A stretch of DNA of 64,000 nucleotides. It comes from Parvibaculum sp. Its GTDB lineage: Bacteria; Pseudomonadota; Alphaproteobacteria; Parvibaculales; Parvibaculaceae. A program made the position numbers and the translations under genes. The stretch is taken from positions 21,509-85,508 of the forward strand of contig JAUSLL010000045.1 in NCBI GenBank assembly GCA_030649335.1, given 5' to 3'. A model generated the notes under the pieces. The model was not told the origin of the DNA. It searched no databases and saw only the letters and a program-made list of their open reading frames with translations. This document shows positions 54,698-62,809 of the stretch, one piece after another; position 1 is the first letter of the stretch; every line of letters starts with the position of its first letter.

Positions 54698-55801
54698 ATG
54701 GCGTCAGACAACGCAGCCGAGCAAAGTCGGCAGGACCAATTTTCGGGCACTAAAGAAGTGGCCGAGAGCCATCGCTTCGACGAAGCGCGGCTGGAAGCCT
54801 ATATGCAGGCCCATGTCGAAGGCTTCAAAGGCCCGCTGACGGTCGAACAATTCAAAGGCGGGCAATCGAACCCGACCTATCAGCTCATCACCCCGTCACG
54901 CAAATATGTATTGCGCCGCAAGCCGCCGGGAAAGCTGCTGCCATCCGCTCATGCTGTTGATCGTGAATACAAAGTCATCACCGCGCTTCACAATGTCGGC
55001 TTTGCTGCGCCGCGCACCTACTGTCTCTGCGAAGACGACAGCGTGATCGGTACGGCTTTTTACATCATGGACATGGTGGTGGGCCGCGTGCTGTGGGAAC
55101 CGCTGCTGCCGGGACAAAATCCCGCAACGCGCTGGAAAATCTACGACAGTCTCAATGCCACGATGGCGCATCTGCACAGCATCGACCATGTGAAGGCCGG
55201 CCTCGGCGATTTCGGCAAGCCGGGCAATTATTTTGCCCGTCAAGTATCGCGCTGGACAAAACAATATGTGGCATCGGAAACGCAGACCATCACCGAGATG
55301 AACAAGCTGATGGAATGGTTGCCTGCAAACATTCCGTCCGACGACACAGTGAGCGTCGTGCACGGCGACTACCGTCTCGACAACACGGTGCTGCATCCGA
55401 CAGAGCCCAAAGTCATTGCGGTGCTTGATTGGGAACTTTCAACGCTCGGTCACCCGCTCGGCGACTTCACCTATAGCTGCATGCAATGGGTGATGCCGGG
55501 TCAGGGCACCGGCGGCGGCACGGGATCGATTGCGACAGCTGACCTCAAAGCGCTCGGCATTCCGACGCTTGAGCAATATATCGCCATGTATTGCGAGCGC
55601 ACGAACCGGTCGGGCATCGACAATCTCGATTTTTACTTCGCTTATAATTTCTTCCGTCTCGCGGGGATTTTGCAAGGCATCGCCGGTCGCGTGCGTGACG
55701 GCACGGCGTCGAGCGAACATGCCAAAGCCATGTCGGAGAATGTGCGTCCCCTGGCTGAGGAAGCCTGGAAATATGCTTTGCGCGCAGGTGCAGGGTCGTA
55801 A
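54698..55801 (+). CDS. Phosphotransferase family protein (ACAD10-type), paralogue of the gene at 20586
   Basis: 367 aa with the same APH-fold motifs as its paralogue: QFKGGQSNPTYQLI, YVLRRKPPG, VHGDYRLDNTVLHPTEP and VLDWELSTLGHPLGD. The alignment is clear through the N-terminal HRFDExRLExY segment, so the two arose by duplication. A role in hydroxy-acyl-CoA phosphorylation is likely; the two may handle different chain lengths. GGGGAG precedes the ATG. It is followed 31 bp later by a GNAT gene. Confidence 0.85.
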   Translation: MASDNAAEQSRQDQFSGTKEVAESHRFDEARLEAYMQAHVEGFKGPLTVEQFKGGQSNPTYQLITPSRKYVLRRKPPGKLLPSAHAVDREYKVITALHNVGFAAPRTYCLCEDDSVIGTAFYIMDMVVGRVLWEPLLPGQNPATRWKIYDSLNATMAHLHSIDHVKAGLGDFGKPGNYFARQVSRWTKQYVASETQTITEMNKLMEWLPANIPSDDTVSVVHGDYRLDNTVLHPTEPKVIAVLDWELSTLGHPLGDFTYSCMQWVMPGQGTGGGTGSIATADLKALGIPTLEQYIAMYCERTNRSGIDNLDFYFAYNFFRLAGILQGIAGRVRDGTASSEHAKAMSENVRPLAEEAWKYALRAGAGS

Positions 55802-55832
55802 ACGAAAACCCTAAATGAAATAGGTTGGTAAT

Positions 55833-56279
55833 ATGAGTTGGTTGCGTCAGGGATTTGAGATCAATACAGATAAAACGAAGCTCGATCAGGAGTCGATCCT
55901 GCGGATGCTCCGTGCGACTTATTGGGCGAGCGAAGTGCCGCCTGCGGACCTCTGGGAAAGCATTCTCAATTCACGCGCCTACGGCATGATATCTCCCGAT
56001 GGCGAACAAGCGGGCTTTGCCCGTGTTGTCACCGACGGCACGCGCTTTGGCTGGGTGTCCGATGTTTTCGTCCTGCCCGTGCATCGCGGACGCGGCCTTG
56101 GCAAATGGCTCATCGAAACAGTGATCAATGATCCGGCGCTCGCCAAAGTGCATCGTCTGATGCTCAGCACCAATGACGCGCATGACCTTTACAAAGAATA
56201 TGGCTTCGGTCTCATCGAAGGCGATGAAGCCAGTAAAATGATGATGTTACTGCGTCCGGGCTCGTTGAAGTCTCAATAA
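55833..56279 (+). CDS. GNAT family N-acetyltransferase
   Basis: 148 aa. The acetyl-CoA site is VSDVFVLPVHRGRGLGKWLIETV (RGRGLG near residue 87-92), followed by RLMLSTNDAHDLYKEYGF. Arylalkylamine or aminoglycoside substrates cannot be assigned. Its end overlaps the phosphofructokinase gene end by seven bases on the opposite strand. Confidence 0.87.
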   Translation: MSWLRQGFEINTDKTKLDQESILRMLRATYWASEVPPADLWESILNSRAYGMISPDGEQAGFARVVTDGTRFGWVSDVFVLPVHRGRGLGKWLIETVINDPALAKVHRLMLSTNDAHDLYKEYGFGLIEGDEASKMMMLLRPGSLKSQ

Positions 56280-57430
56280 AAAAACATCGGCTTGCCGCCC
56301 ACCTGTGCGATACGCGGGCGATAGGATTTAGCGTCATAAAACGCATCCACATCGACGCGCTTTCGCCCTGTGATGCAGGTGTCGGCAGGCACGGTTGTAT
56401 AATTACCATCGCGCAGGACCGTCATTATGCCGGTCTTGCCCGTCTCGATCATTTGCACGGCGAGCGCGCCATAACTTTTGGCAACCATCTGGTCGAGCGC
56501 GTCAGGCGCACCGGCGCGCATGAGGTAGGCGAGCGATTGGTTGATGGTGCCGACGCCTGTGCGTTGCGTGATTTCCTGCGCGAGGACCTCACCGATGCCA
56601 CCGAGGCGGCGACGGCCGTGCTCGTCGGCCTCGCCATATTCCACGACGCTGCCGCCTTCCATGCTTGCCCCTTCCGACACAACAAGCATGGCGTAGCGCG
56701 CCGGATTGCGCGCGCGGTCGCCTGCGATCAGGTCGGACAGATGCGCCGCGTCGAAGGGCACTTCAGCGATCAGGGCGCGATCAACGTCGGCGAGATAACT
56801 CGCGATAAGTGCCGTCTCACCTGAATGTCGTCCGAAGAGTTCGACCACCGCGATGCGTTCATGACTGCCGGTCGATGTGCGCAGCGCATTGATGTGTTCA
56901 ACAGAGCGCGAAACGGCAGTGGAAAAGCCGATGCAGTAATCCGTGCCGAAGACGTCATTATCCATCGTCTTGGGGATGGAGACAATTTTCATGCCCTGCC
57001 GGTGGAGATGGGCTGAAAAACTCAACGTGCCGTCGCCGCCGATGGTGACCATCACGTCGATGCCGAGATGTTCCATCACACGCAGGATATGCGGCGTGCA
57101 ATCAACCATGCCGTCTGCATCGGCCACGAATTTCCCTTTGAGAAAATCCGGCAGCGAGGCCTCAGGTACAAGGCGCGGATTGGTGCGCGAGGTATGGAGC
57201 ACGGTGCCGCCAGTGCGGTCGATGCCACGCACATTATCTTCGTTGAGGCGCATCAGCTGGGCTTCACCGCCCTCAGGATCGTCGGGATTGAAATGTAACG
57301 GACCTTGCCAGCCGCGCCGGAAGCCGATGACCTCCCAGCCGCGCTCCCCTGCCCGCCGCGTCACCGCCTTGATGCAGGGGTTGAGCCCCGGCACATCGCC
57401 GCCGCCGGTCAGAATTCCGATCCGCATCAC
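56273..57430 (-). CDS. pfkA: 6-phosphofructokinase with mixed ATP/PPi-type residues
   Basis: 385-aa enzyme of the PFK-A family. MRIGILTGGGDVPGLNPCIKA is the nucleotide end; GGDGTLSF (131-138) contains the Gly found in ATP-type enzymes; SIPKTMDNDVFGTDYCIGF (151-169) has Lys154 where ATP-type E. coli enzyme has Gly and PPi-dependent enzymes have Lys. Asp157 is the catalytic base. Such Gly+Lys enzymes are known and include ATP-dependent ones. The phosphoryl donor is therefore open. It is divergent from the oxidoreductase gene at 57500. Confidence 0.9.
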   Translation of the reverse strand: MMRIGILTGGGDVPGLNPCIKAVTRRAGERGWEVIGFRRGWQGPLHFNPDDPEGGEAQLMRLNEDNVRGIDRTGGTVLHTSRTNPRLVPEASLPDFLKGKFVADADGMVDCTPHILRVMEHLGIDVMVTIGGDGTLSFSAHLHRQGMKIVSIPKTMDNDVFGTDYCIGFSTAVSRSVEHINALRTSTGSHERIAVVELFGRHSGETALIASYLADVDRALIAEVPFDAAHLSDLIAGDRARNPARYAMLVVSEGASMEGGSVVEYGEADEHGRRRLGGIGEVLAQEITQRTGVGTINQSLAYLMRAGAPDALDQMVAKSYGALAVQMIETGKTGIMTVLRDGNYTTVPADTCITGRKRVDVDAFYDAKSYRPRIAQVGGKPMFFY

Positions 57431-57499
57431 TTACTCCCATTCATTGAGACCTTAAGCTAACCTTTGGGCAGGCAAATACAAACCAGCAGAAGTTCAGCC

Positions 57500-58672
57500 A
57501 TGTCGTCAGAGAAGCCATTGACCATTGCCGTTGCGGGATTGGGCCAACGCATCGCGGTGGTACTCCGTCATCTCGTTGCCGCTGCGCCTCATGCGCGTGT
57601 GGCGGGATACGTCGATCCTGAACCCTATGGTCTCGCGTCACTCGCCAAGCGCCATATCGGCCCCGGTACGGTTTACGCCGACGTCGCAACGATGCTGGCT
57701 GAGACGAAGCCTGACCTGTTTGTCATCGGCTCGCCCAATCATCTGCATCTCGGCCATATCAAAGCGGGGCTTAAAGCGGGTGTGCGCATTTTCACTGAAA
57801 AGCCGATTGTGCGCACCGAGGAGGAGACATGGGAACTGGCGCGGCTGTTGCGCGTCCACGGCGAAACCTCTGTCCTCGTCGGCCTTGTCATGCGCTCATC
57901 ACCGCTCACCAAGGCGGTGGCAAAACTCATCAGTGACGGTCGGCTTGGTCCGCTTGTCAGTGCGGAAGGCAATGAACATCTGCATCCCGAACACGGCGCG
58001 TTTTTGATGCGCGACTGGCGACGACGGGAGGAATTCGGCGGCTCGTTCCTGCTCGATAAATGCTGCCACGATTTCGACATCTATCGCATGTTCATCGGCA
58101 GCCTGCCCAAACGCGTAGCGAGTTTCGGCGGGCGTAGAATTTTCACATCTGAAAACGGCGCGCGCCTCAACGGCCCGGCTTATGAAGATGGCACAGCGGC
58201 TTACACAGTTTGGCGCAAGGGCTGGAACACCTCCAACGCCACATTCGGTTCCGACGCCGACGTCAACGACCACCAGGTCGCCATTGTCGAATATGAAAAC
58301 GGCGTGCGGCTTTCCTTCCACGCCAACACCCATGCAGGCCTGCCGCAGCGCCGCTGGTATTTTGCCGGCACCGATGGCGCGCTGGAAGCCGATCTCGTTT
58401 CCGATCAATTGCAGTTCCGTGACGCACTCGGATTGAAACCCGCTGAGATCATTCCCGTTGAAACAGGCTCAGGCGGCCATGACGGCATGGACCCCGCGAT
58501 GGGCCGCGACCTCGCCGCTCACCTGCTCACCAGCGCGCCCTTTCCGGTGAACGCCTACGACGCCATCGTCGCGGGGTTGACCGTGATGGCAATCGACAGA
58601 GCCATGCGCGAGAACACAGTCGTCGATTGCCAACCCATGTGGGAAAAGTTGCATAGAGAACTCGGGCGCTGA
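57500..58672 (+). CDS. Gfo/Idh/MocA family oxidoreductase
   Basis: 390 aa. The NAD(P)-binding N-domain starts IAVAGLGQRIAVVLRHLV and has LFVIGSPNHLHLGHIKAGLKAG and IFTEKPIVRTEEE (the EKP motif, Lys as catalytic residue). The C-terminal domain has GGSFLLDKCCHDFDIYRMFIG, with the conserved Asp-His pair. It oxidises or reduces a sugar or inositol derivative; nothing here identifies which. The start at 57500 is preferred to a longer frame. Confidence 0.9.
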   Translation: MSSEKPLTIAVAGLGQRIAVVLRHLVAAAPHARVAGYVDPEPYGLASLAKRHIGPGTVYADVATMLAETKPDLFVIGSPNHLHLGHIKAGLKAGVRIFTEKPIVRTEEETWELARLLRVHGETSVLVGLVMRSSPLTKAVAKLISDGRLGPLVSAEGNEHLHPEHGAFLMRDWRRREEFGGSFLLDKCCHDFDIYRMFIGSLPKRVASFGGRRIFTSENGARLNGPAYEDGTAAYTVWRKGWNTSNATFGSDADVNDHQVAIVEYENGVRLSFHANTHAGLPQRRWYFAGTDGALEADLVSDQLQFRDALGLKPAEIIPVETGSGGHDGMDPAMGRDLAAHLLTSAPFPVNAYDAIVAGLTVMAIDRAMRENTVVDCQPMWEKLHRELGR

Positions 58673-58678
58673 GCCGCC

Positions 58679-59464
58679 TCAATCTTCGCGAATTTCGAGC
58701 ACGGCCTCTGCCAGATCATATTGCTGAAAGAAACCGACGATTGATTCATAGGTCGATGTTTTGATCGGTCCGCTTTGATCATTGGTATGAAAACCATCGA
58801 CAAAGATGGGGCCGAGCGCGCGCACCAACCCGTTCACCGGCACTGGCTTTGCCTCGTAAAAGCGCCGGAGGTATTGAACAATTTCGTTGCGATCTGCCGT
58901 GCCGTAAATGGCGGAAACAATATTGGCCATGACAAAATTCGTGCAGTTCTGATAGCGCCACGAATAGGGATTGGCGACGACGGAATAGTCCGGCACGAAT
59001 AGCCCCTTATAACGCGGTGACAATATCTGCTTCAGCAATTCGCGCTGCAGCTCGGGCTTCGGGATGACGACGCCGGATTTCAACTCCGCAACATTGCCAA
59101 AAAACTGGATCGGGAAATCCTGCACCAGATCGGCGCGATCGCCGTCACCGCTACGCTGATAGAGATTGTATGCCACATAACCATTGAGCTTGCGCCCGTC
59201 CTCAGCCGTCATCTCGGAATAGACCCAGAAGGCCACGTGGGTGTAGGTGATGCCGTCGGGCATTTCCTTGGGATCACGACCGACGCGCGCGACAATTGCC
59301 ACCAGCGCGCCGTGCTCGGCCAATGCCGTTTCAACTTTTTTGGTGAAAGGGGCGACGCGCTCAAGATTATGCACCGTGCCGTCCGAAGCCGAGCTACCCA
59401 CGGCGAGGGCTGGCTGCGCCAGCCCTGCCATGAGCGCGACGGCCAATGCCAATCGCTTCAGCAT
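58679..59464 (-). CDS. DUF2145-like exported protein
   Basis: 261 aa with a signal peptide (MLKRLALAVALMAGLAQPALA). The mature part resembles DUF2145: HVAFWVYSEM, NLYQRSGDGDRADLVQDFP, PDYSVVANPYSWRYQNCTNFVMANI. The conserved Cys in YQNCTNF, with an earlier His in THVAFW, recalls papain-like/NlpC-type hydrolases, but activity is inferred. AGGAG precedes the ATG. It lies one base after the stop of the small secreted protein gene, so the two are coupled. Confidence 0.78.
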   Translation of the reverse strand: MLKRLALAVALMAGLAQPALAVGSSASDGTVHNLERVAPFTKKVETALAEHGALVAIVARVGRDPKEMPDGITYTHVAFWVYSEMTAEDGRKLNGYVAYNLYQRSGDGDRADLVQDFPIQFFGNVAELKSGVVIPKPELQRELLKQILSPRYKGLFVPDYSVVANPYSWRYQNCTNFVMANIVSAIYGTADRNEIVQYLRRFYEAKPVPVNGLVRALGPIFVDGFHTNDQSGPIKTSTYESIVGFFQQYDLAEAVLEIRED

Positions 59465-59465
59465 A

Positions 59466-59786
59466 TCAATTCTCCTGCGAACGTTTGGCGAGTGCCGCGC
59501 CCGGCGCGGGCACGAAGACATCCTTGGCGAGCGGCAGGCGCTTGCCCGATTTGTGGTTCTCGAAATCAAACTGATCGGCTGACACTTCGAACAATGCTTC
59601 GCCGCCCGCGCCCGACGCCACAAGCGGCATGGCAACGGAGACACCGACCACACCCGACAGATTGCCCAGCGGCTGGCCGATGGCCCCGCTCAAATCGCGG
59701 CTGCCGCTTTCGCTCAGTCCGGCGTCAGCAAGCGCGGCACCTGTGGTGGCAAAACTCACAAGGCAGATCATCAAAAACGTCTTCAT
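59466..59786 (-). CDS. Small exported protein paired with the DUF2145-like gene
   Basis: 106 aa, signal peptide MKTFLMICLVSFATTGAALA, then a Gly/Ser-rich stretch (SGAIGQPLGNLSGVVGVSVA) and a C-terminal FEVSADQFDFENHKSGKRLPL. No family recognised. AGGAG precedes the start. It is first of the two-gene unit, under a dyad shared with the adjacent TetR gene, so the pair is probably induced together as an envelope response. Confidence 0.68.
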   Translation of the reverse strand: MKTFLMICLVSFATTGAALADAGLSESGSRDLSGAIGQPLGNLSGVVGVSVAMPLVASGAGGEALFEVSADQFDFENHKSGKRLPLAKDVFVPAPGAALAKRSQEN

Positions 59787-59804
59787 GTGTATCTCCTATT
59801 TGAT

Positions 59805-59820
59805 GTGAATACTCACTCAC
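59805..59820. promoter_or_regulatory. GTGA-N8-TCAC operator before the DUF2145-like pair
   Basis: GTGAATACTCACTCAC has the same GTGA-N8-TCAC layout and the same right half ACTCAC as the site in the tetR promoter at 60444. It lies 19 bp upstream of the small-protein start on the minus strand. Confidence 0.6.
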
Positions 59821-59869
59821 TTATTGGATAGGCAAACATGATGTCTGCCCTTCGTCCCAATTCAGATTT

Positions 59870-60451
59870 TTACAACGAGAGAACCCGCCGGATGGCCAAC
59901 ATGATGTCGGGCAGGCGCGGGCTTAAAGGCGCTTTCAACTCACGATAGACAACGCCGACAGCAGGTTGCTCGATCATGCCGAGCAGAATGTGGACGCCGA
60001 GCACGGGATCGAAATTTTTAATCTCGCCGGTCTTGGCTGCTTTTTTCAAGAGGCTGAGCAGAACCGAGTATGGCGTCGCTGTGCCCGCAGGTGCCTTTGA
60101 GGCTTCACCCGTCTGGTAGGTCATCACATAGATCCAGAGCAACGGGTTTTCATCGAACAGGCGATAGAACTGCGAAGCAGAAGCTTCGATTTTTTCGATG
60201 AGCGTGCCCTCGCCTTTCTCCACCCGTGCCAGAAATTTCGAGTAAGGCGAGAAAGCTTCGATGAAGATTTCGGTGGCCAAGGCCTCCTTGCTTTCAAAGT
60301 GGCGATAGATCGTGCCTTCGGCGACTTCGGCGGCTTGCGCGATGTCGCGTGTGGTGGTGGCAGCGATGCCCTTTTCGACAAAGAGCACCAGCGCGGCTTC
60401 GACGAGCCGTTGCTTGGTTTTGGTGCCGCGTTTTTCAATATGAGTGATCAT
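59870..60451 (-). CDS. TetR family regulator of the DUF2145-like pair
   Basis: 193 aa. The HTH domain is RLVEAALVLFVEKGIAATTT then RDIAQAAEVAEGTIYRHFES at about residues 14-55. The C-terminal domain has the TetR fold with WIYVMTYQTGE. The start overlaps its own operator. It is encoded upstream of the two exported proteins in the same direction, with 83 bp between, so it is both neighbour and likely repressor of them. The ligand is unknown. Confidence 0.9.
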   Translation of the reverse strand: MITHIEKRGTKTKQRLVEAALVLFVEKGIAATTTRDIAQAAEVAEGTIYRHFESKEALATEIFIEAFSPYSKFLARVEKGEGTLIEKIEASASQFYRLFDENPLLWIYVMTYQTGEASKAPAGTATPYSVLLSLLKKAAKTGEIKNFDPVLGVHILLGMIEQPAVGVVYRELKAPLSPRLPDIMLAIRRVLSL

Positions 60452-60459
60452 TTACTCAC
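60444..60459. promoter_or_regulatory. GTGA-N8-TCAC operator over the tetR start
   Basis: GTGATCATTTACTCAC, also readable as TGAGT-N8-ACTCA at 60441-60458, covers the ATG of tetR. It is the second copy of the motif at 59805, which supports autoregulation. Confidence 0.6.
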
Positions 60460-60561
60460 ATTGATGAAATTGAGCAGGTTTGTCAAGCGGGCTGGTGAAG
60501 CAGCCGACAAGAGGACGCGGGATTGTGGGGTAAATGGCGGAAATCCGTAGAGTTTCTTGCG

Positions 60562-61068
60562 CTAGGTTTTTTTGGTTTTGGCTTTCACGCGCACGCCGAC
60601 GCGGGCGTTGGGCACGATCTTTCCTGATTTGGCCACGAAAGCGAGGTGGAGCGCCGCGCCGCCTTCCGCGTCGATGAATTCGACGGGGGCCGGATCATTG
60701 CGCAAGTGCCGGTCGCCCCATTCGGTGAGGGCCGCCACAACAACGCCGAGGTCTCGCCCCTTAGGCGTCAGCACATATTCATAACGCGTGCGCGACCCCT
60801 CTTCCTTATAGGGAATGCGGTCGGCAAGCCCGTTGCTGACGAGCGACCGCAGGCGCTGGCTCAGCACGGCGCGCGGTGCGCCGGTGTCGGCCTCAAGATC
60901 ATCAAAGCGGCGCACGCCGTAGAATAATTCACGCAACACGAGCAGCACCCAACGGTCGCCGACCATGTCGATGGCGCGCGCCATACCGCAATCGGCGAGC
61001 GCGACGGGCGCGCGGGCGACGCGGGGTTGGGTTTTGGCGGGCTTGTCCGGTTTGGCTGAGTTTGACAT
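60562..61068 (-). CDS. HxlR family transcriptional regulator
   Basis: 168 aa. The winged-helix domain has CGMARAIDMVGDRWVLLVLRELFYGVRRFDDL with the typical Cys near residue 27, and APRAVLSQRLRSLVSNGLADR as recognition helix, then YVLTPKGRDLGVVVAAL. Thiol-sensing is possible for the single N-terminal Cys, as in HypR/YodB relatives. The C-terminal 45 residues are less conserved. It is divergent from a membrane protein gene, with a dyad between. Confidence 0.9.
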   Translation of the reverse strand: MSNSAKPDKPAKTQPRVARAPVALADCGMARAIDMVGDRWVLLVLRELFYGVRRFDDLEADTGAPRAVLSQRLRSLVSNGLADRIPYKEEGSRTRYEYVLTPKGRDLGVVVAALTEWGDRHLRNDPAPVEFIDAEGGAALHLAFVAKSGKIVPNARVGVRVKAKTKKT

Positions 61069-61103
61069 TTGAACCTAACTAAAGCATAAGCATCTAAGTT
61101 CAA
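61069..61103. promoter_or_regulatory. Candidate HxlR operator
   Basis: TTGAACCTAA (61069-61078) and the inverse TCTAAGTTCAA (61093-61103) form a near-perfect dyad with an AT-rich spacer. GCATAAGCAT sits in the middle. It begins at the HxlR start codon and ends 25 bp before the divergent gene. Confidence 0.6.
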
Positions 61104-61128
61104 AATACGAACCCAAACGGAGAGACCT

Positions 61129-61530
61129 ATGACGTTCCTTGGTGCTGTTCTCATTTTCAAAATTATCGGTACGTTCTTGTTTCTGGTCGGGCCGCTGCTT
61201 TTGTTGCCGACATCAAAATTGCTGCAGGTGATGAAGCTGCCGCGCGAGGCGGCGGGCATGACCACACCATTCCGCTATATGGGCATTGCCTATTTCGCCA
61301 TTGCCTTTGGCTATGCGGCCGGCTTGCCGTCCATCGCTATGGGCCGCTTCCCCTGGGAAGTCGTGACCATGGGTCTCATCAGCAATATCGGCGGCACGGG
61401 CCTCACGTTTTACACCAAAGGCTATCAGCGCAGCCGGTTCTCGCTCATCACGATGATCTTCACCGGCCTTGTCGCGCTCGGTCTGATCGTCGCTTGTGTC
61501 ATGGGTGAAGCGGCCATTACGCCGTTCTGA
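61129..61530 (+). CDS. Four-helix membrane protein divergent from HxlR
   Basis: 133 aa with hydrophobic segments at about 5-28, 48-66, 76-95 and 102-127. I do not recognise a family. The short loop MKLPREAAGMTTPFRYMG lies between helices 1 and 2, and YTKGYQRSRFS between 3 and 4. HxlR-type regulators often control a divergent neighbour, so its expression probably responds to the HxlR signal. Its stop directly abuts that of the DSD1-type gene. Confidence 0.7.
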   Translation: MTFLGAVLIFKIIGTFLFLVGPLLLLPTSKLLQVMKLPREAAGMTTPFRYMGIAYFAIAFGYAAGLPSIAMGRFPWEVVTMGLISNIGGTGLTFYTKGYQRSRFSLITMIFTGLVALGLIVACVMGEAAITPF

Positions 61531-62670
61531 TCAGGCGCTCTTGCCGCGCGCTTCAATCGGCCAGATCGCAACCAGCGTGTCGCCACGCACAACGTGGTAG
61601 GCGTCATAAAGGTTCACGGTCGGGTCGCAATGAGGCGTGATGGCAGTGAGCGATGCGCCGAGCGGGAGCTTCTCGCCTTTGGGCAAAGCGATACCGCCCT
61701 GCTCGTCGCCGAAGAAGAAATAGGAAGAGCCTTCCGGCGCGCCGGACAGGAGCACGGGCGCTTCGGCGTCGGTCGAGAAGGCTTTAAAGCCCGCGTCCGT
61801 CGTTGCCAGTCCGCTTGTGTTGTTCGAGACAACGCTCATCTGTACAAAGAGCGATGTTTCGAACGCCACGGGTGCACCGTTGCCTCCCTTCACGTCGTTA
61901 TATTGCTTGTCCATGAAAGCATAAGAGCCGCCCTGCAACTCGGTGAGCACGCCGGCCTCGGGGTCGATGTCGAAACTGCCGGTGCCGCCGCCCGAGACGA
62001 TTTCACAAGGCAGGTCCGCTGCCTTCAGGGCATCGCGCGTTTCACCGAGGAGCTTCATAGCCTTCAGCGACTTCTCGCGTCGCTCGGCAAAATCTTCGAT
62101 GTGCATGACGTGACCGGCGTAGCATTGCAGCCCGCGCAATTCGAGGTTCGCATCTGCATGGATTTGTCGCGCGAGTGCCAGCACGGGTTCGCCCGGGGCG
62201 ATGCCGGTGCGATGCAGACCCGGATCCAGATCAACGAGCACCTTGAGCACCTTACCTGCCGTTTTGGCGGCAGCGGCCAACGCCGTTGCGTTTTCTGGAT
62301 TATCAACCGTCAGCATGAGGTCGGAGATTTTGGCGTTGAGCACCATCGCGCGCGCAATGCCCCGAGCGGTCACGACGGGTGATGTGATGACAATACTCTC
62401 GACGCCGCCTGCGCCCATTTGTTCAGCTTCGCCCAATTTGGCGCAGCATTGACCGATGGCGCCGGCGGCGAGTTGTGCCTTGGCGATCTCGACACATTTA
62501 TGTGTTTTGGCATGGGGTCGCAGTTGCAAGCCGTTGCGTTTGCAGTGGTCGGCCATTTTGGCGACGTTGCGCTCAAAGGCGTCGAGGTCGAGCACCAGCG
62601 CCGGAGTGGCAAGGAGGTTCCGCGATCCGGCAAGGCCGACAAGGTTCTCATTGACGAAACGGCCTGACAT
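61531..62670 (-). CDS. DSD1 family PLP-dependent enzyme (D-threonine aldolase / D-serine dehydratase-like)
   Basis: 379 aa. Fold-type III PLP enzyme: the cofactor Lys is in LQLRPHAKTHKCVEIAKAQ near residue 47. Metal ligands fit the C-terminal TPHCDPTVNLYDAYHVV. Barrel segments LVDLDPGLHRTGIAPGE and EIVSGGGTGSFDID are typical. It cleaves or dehydrates a D-3-hydroxy amino acid; which one is open. The start at 62670 has GGAGAG. It is divergent from a TetR gene. Confidence 0.9.
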   Translation of the reverse strand: MSGRFVNENLVGLAGSRNLLATPALVLDLDAFERNVAKMADHCKRNGLQLRPHAKTHKCVEIAKAQLAAGAIGQCCAKLGEAEQMGAGGVESIVITSPVVTARGIARAMVLNAKISDLMLTVDNPENATALAAAAKTAGKVLKVLVDLDPGLHRTGIAPGEPVLALARQIHADANLELRGLQCYAGHVMHIEDFAERREKSLKAMKLLGETRDALKAADLPCEIVSGGGTGSFDIDPEAGVLTELQGGSYAFMDKQYNDVKGGNGAPVAFETSLFVQMSVVSNNTSGLATTDAGFKAFSTDAEAPVLLSGAPEGSSYFFFGDEQGGIALPKGEKLPLGASLTAITPHCDPTVNLYDAYHVVRGDTLVAIWPIEARGKSA

Positions 62671-62713
62671 CGGACTCTCCACATAATGATGTTGATTTGC
62701 AGCTATCCTAGAG

Positions 62714-62751
62714 CCGCAAGCTGAAACCGCAACAGGGCTCGCCGCTTGCGG
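62714..62751. promoter_or_regulatory. Inverted repeat between DSD1-type and TetR genes
   Basis: CCGCAAGC (62714-62721) and GCTTGCGG (62744-62751) are perfect inverse copies 22 bp apart. They may be half-sites for the divergent TetR protein or merely a hairpin. Confidence 0.35.
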
Positions 62752-62809
62752 TCCATGACTTTGGCGGTAGTCTGGTGTATTCGAAATGAGGACAACTGAG
62801 GAACGAGTA

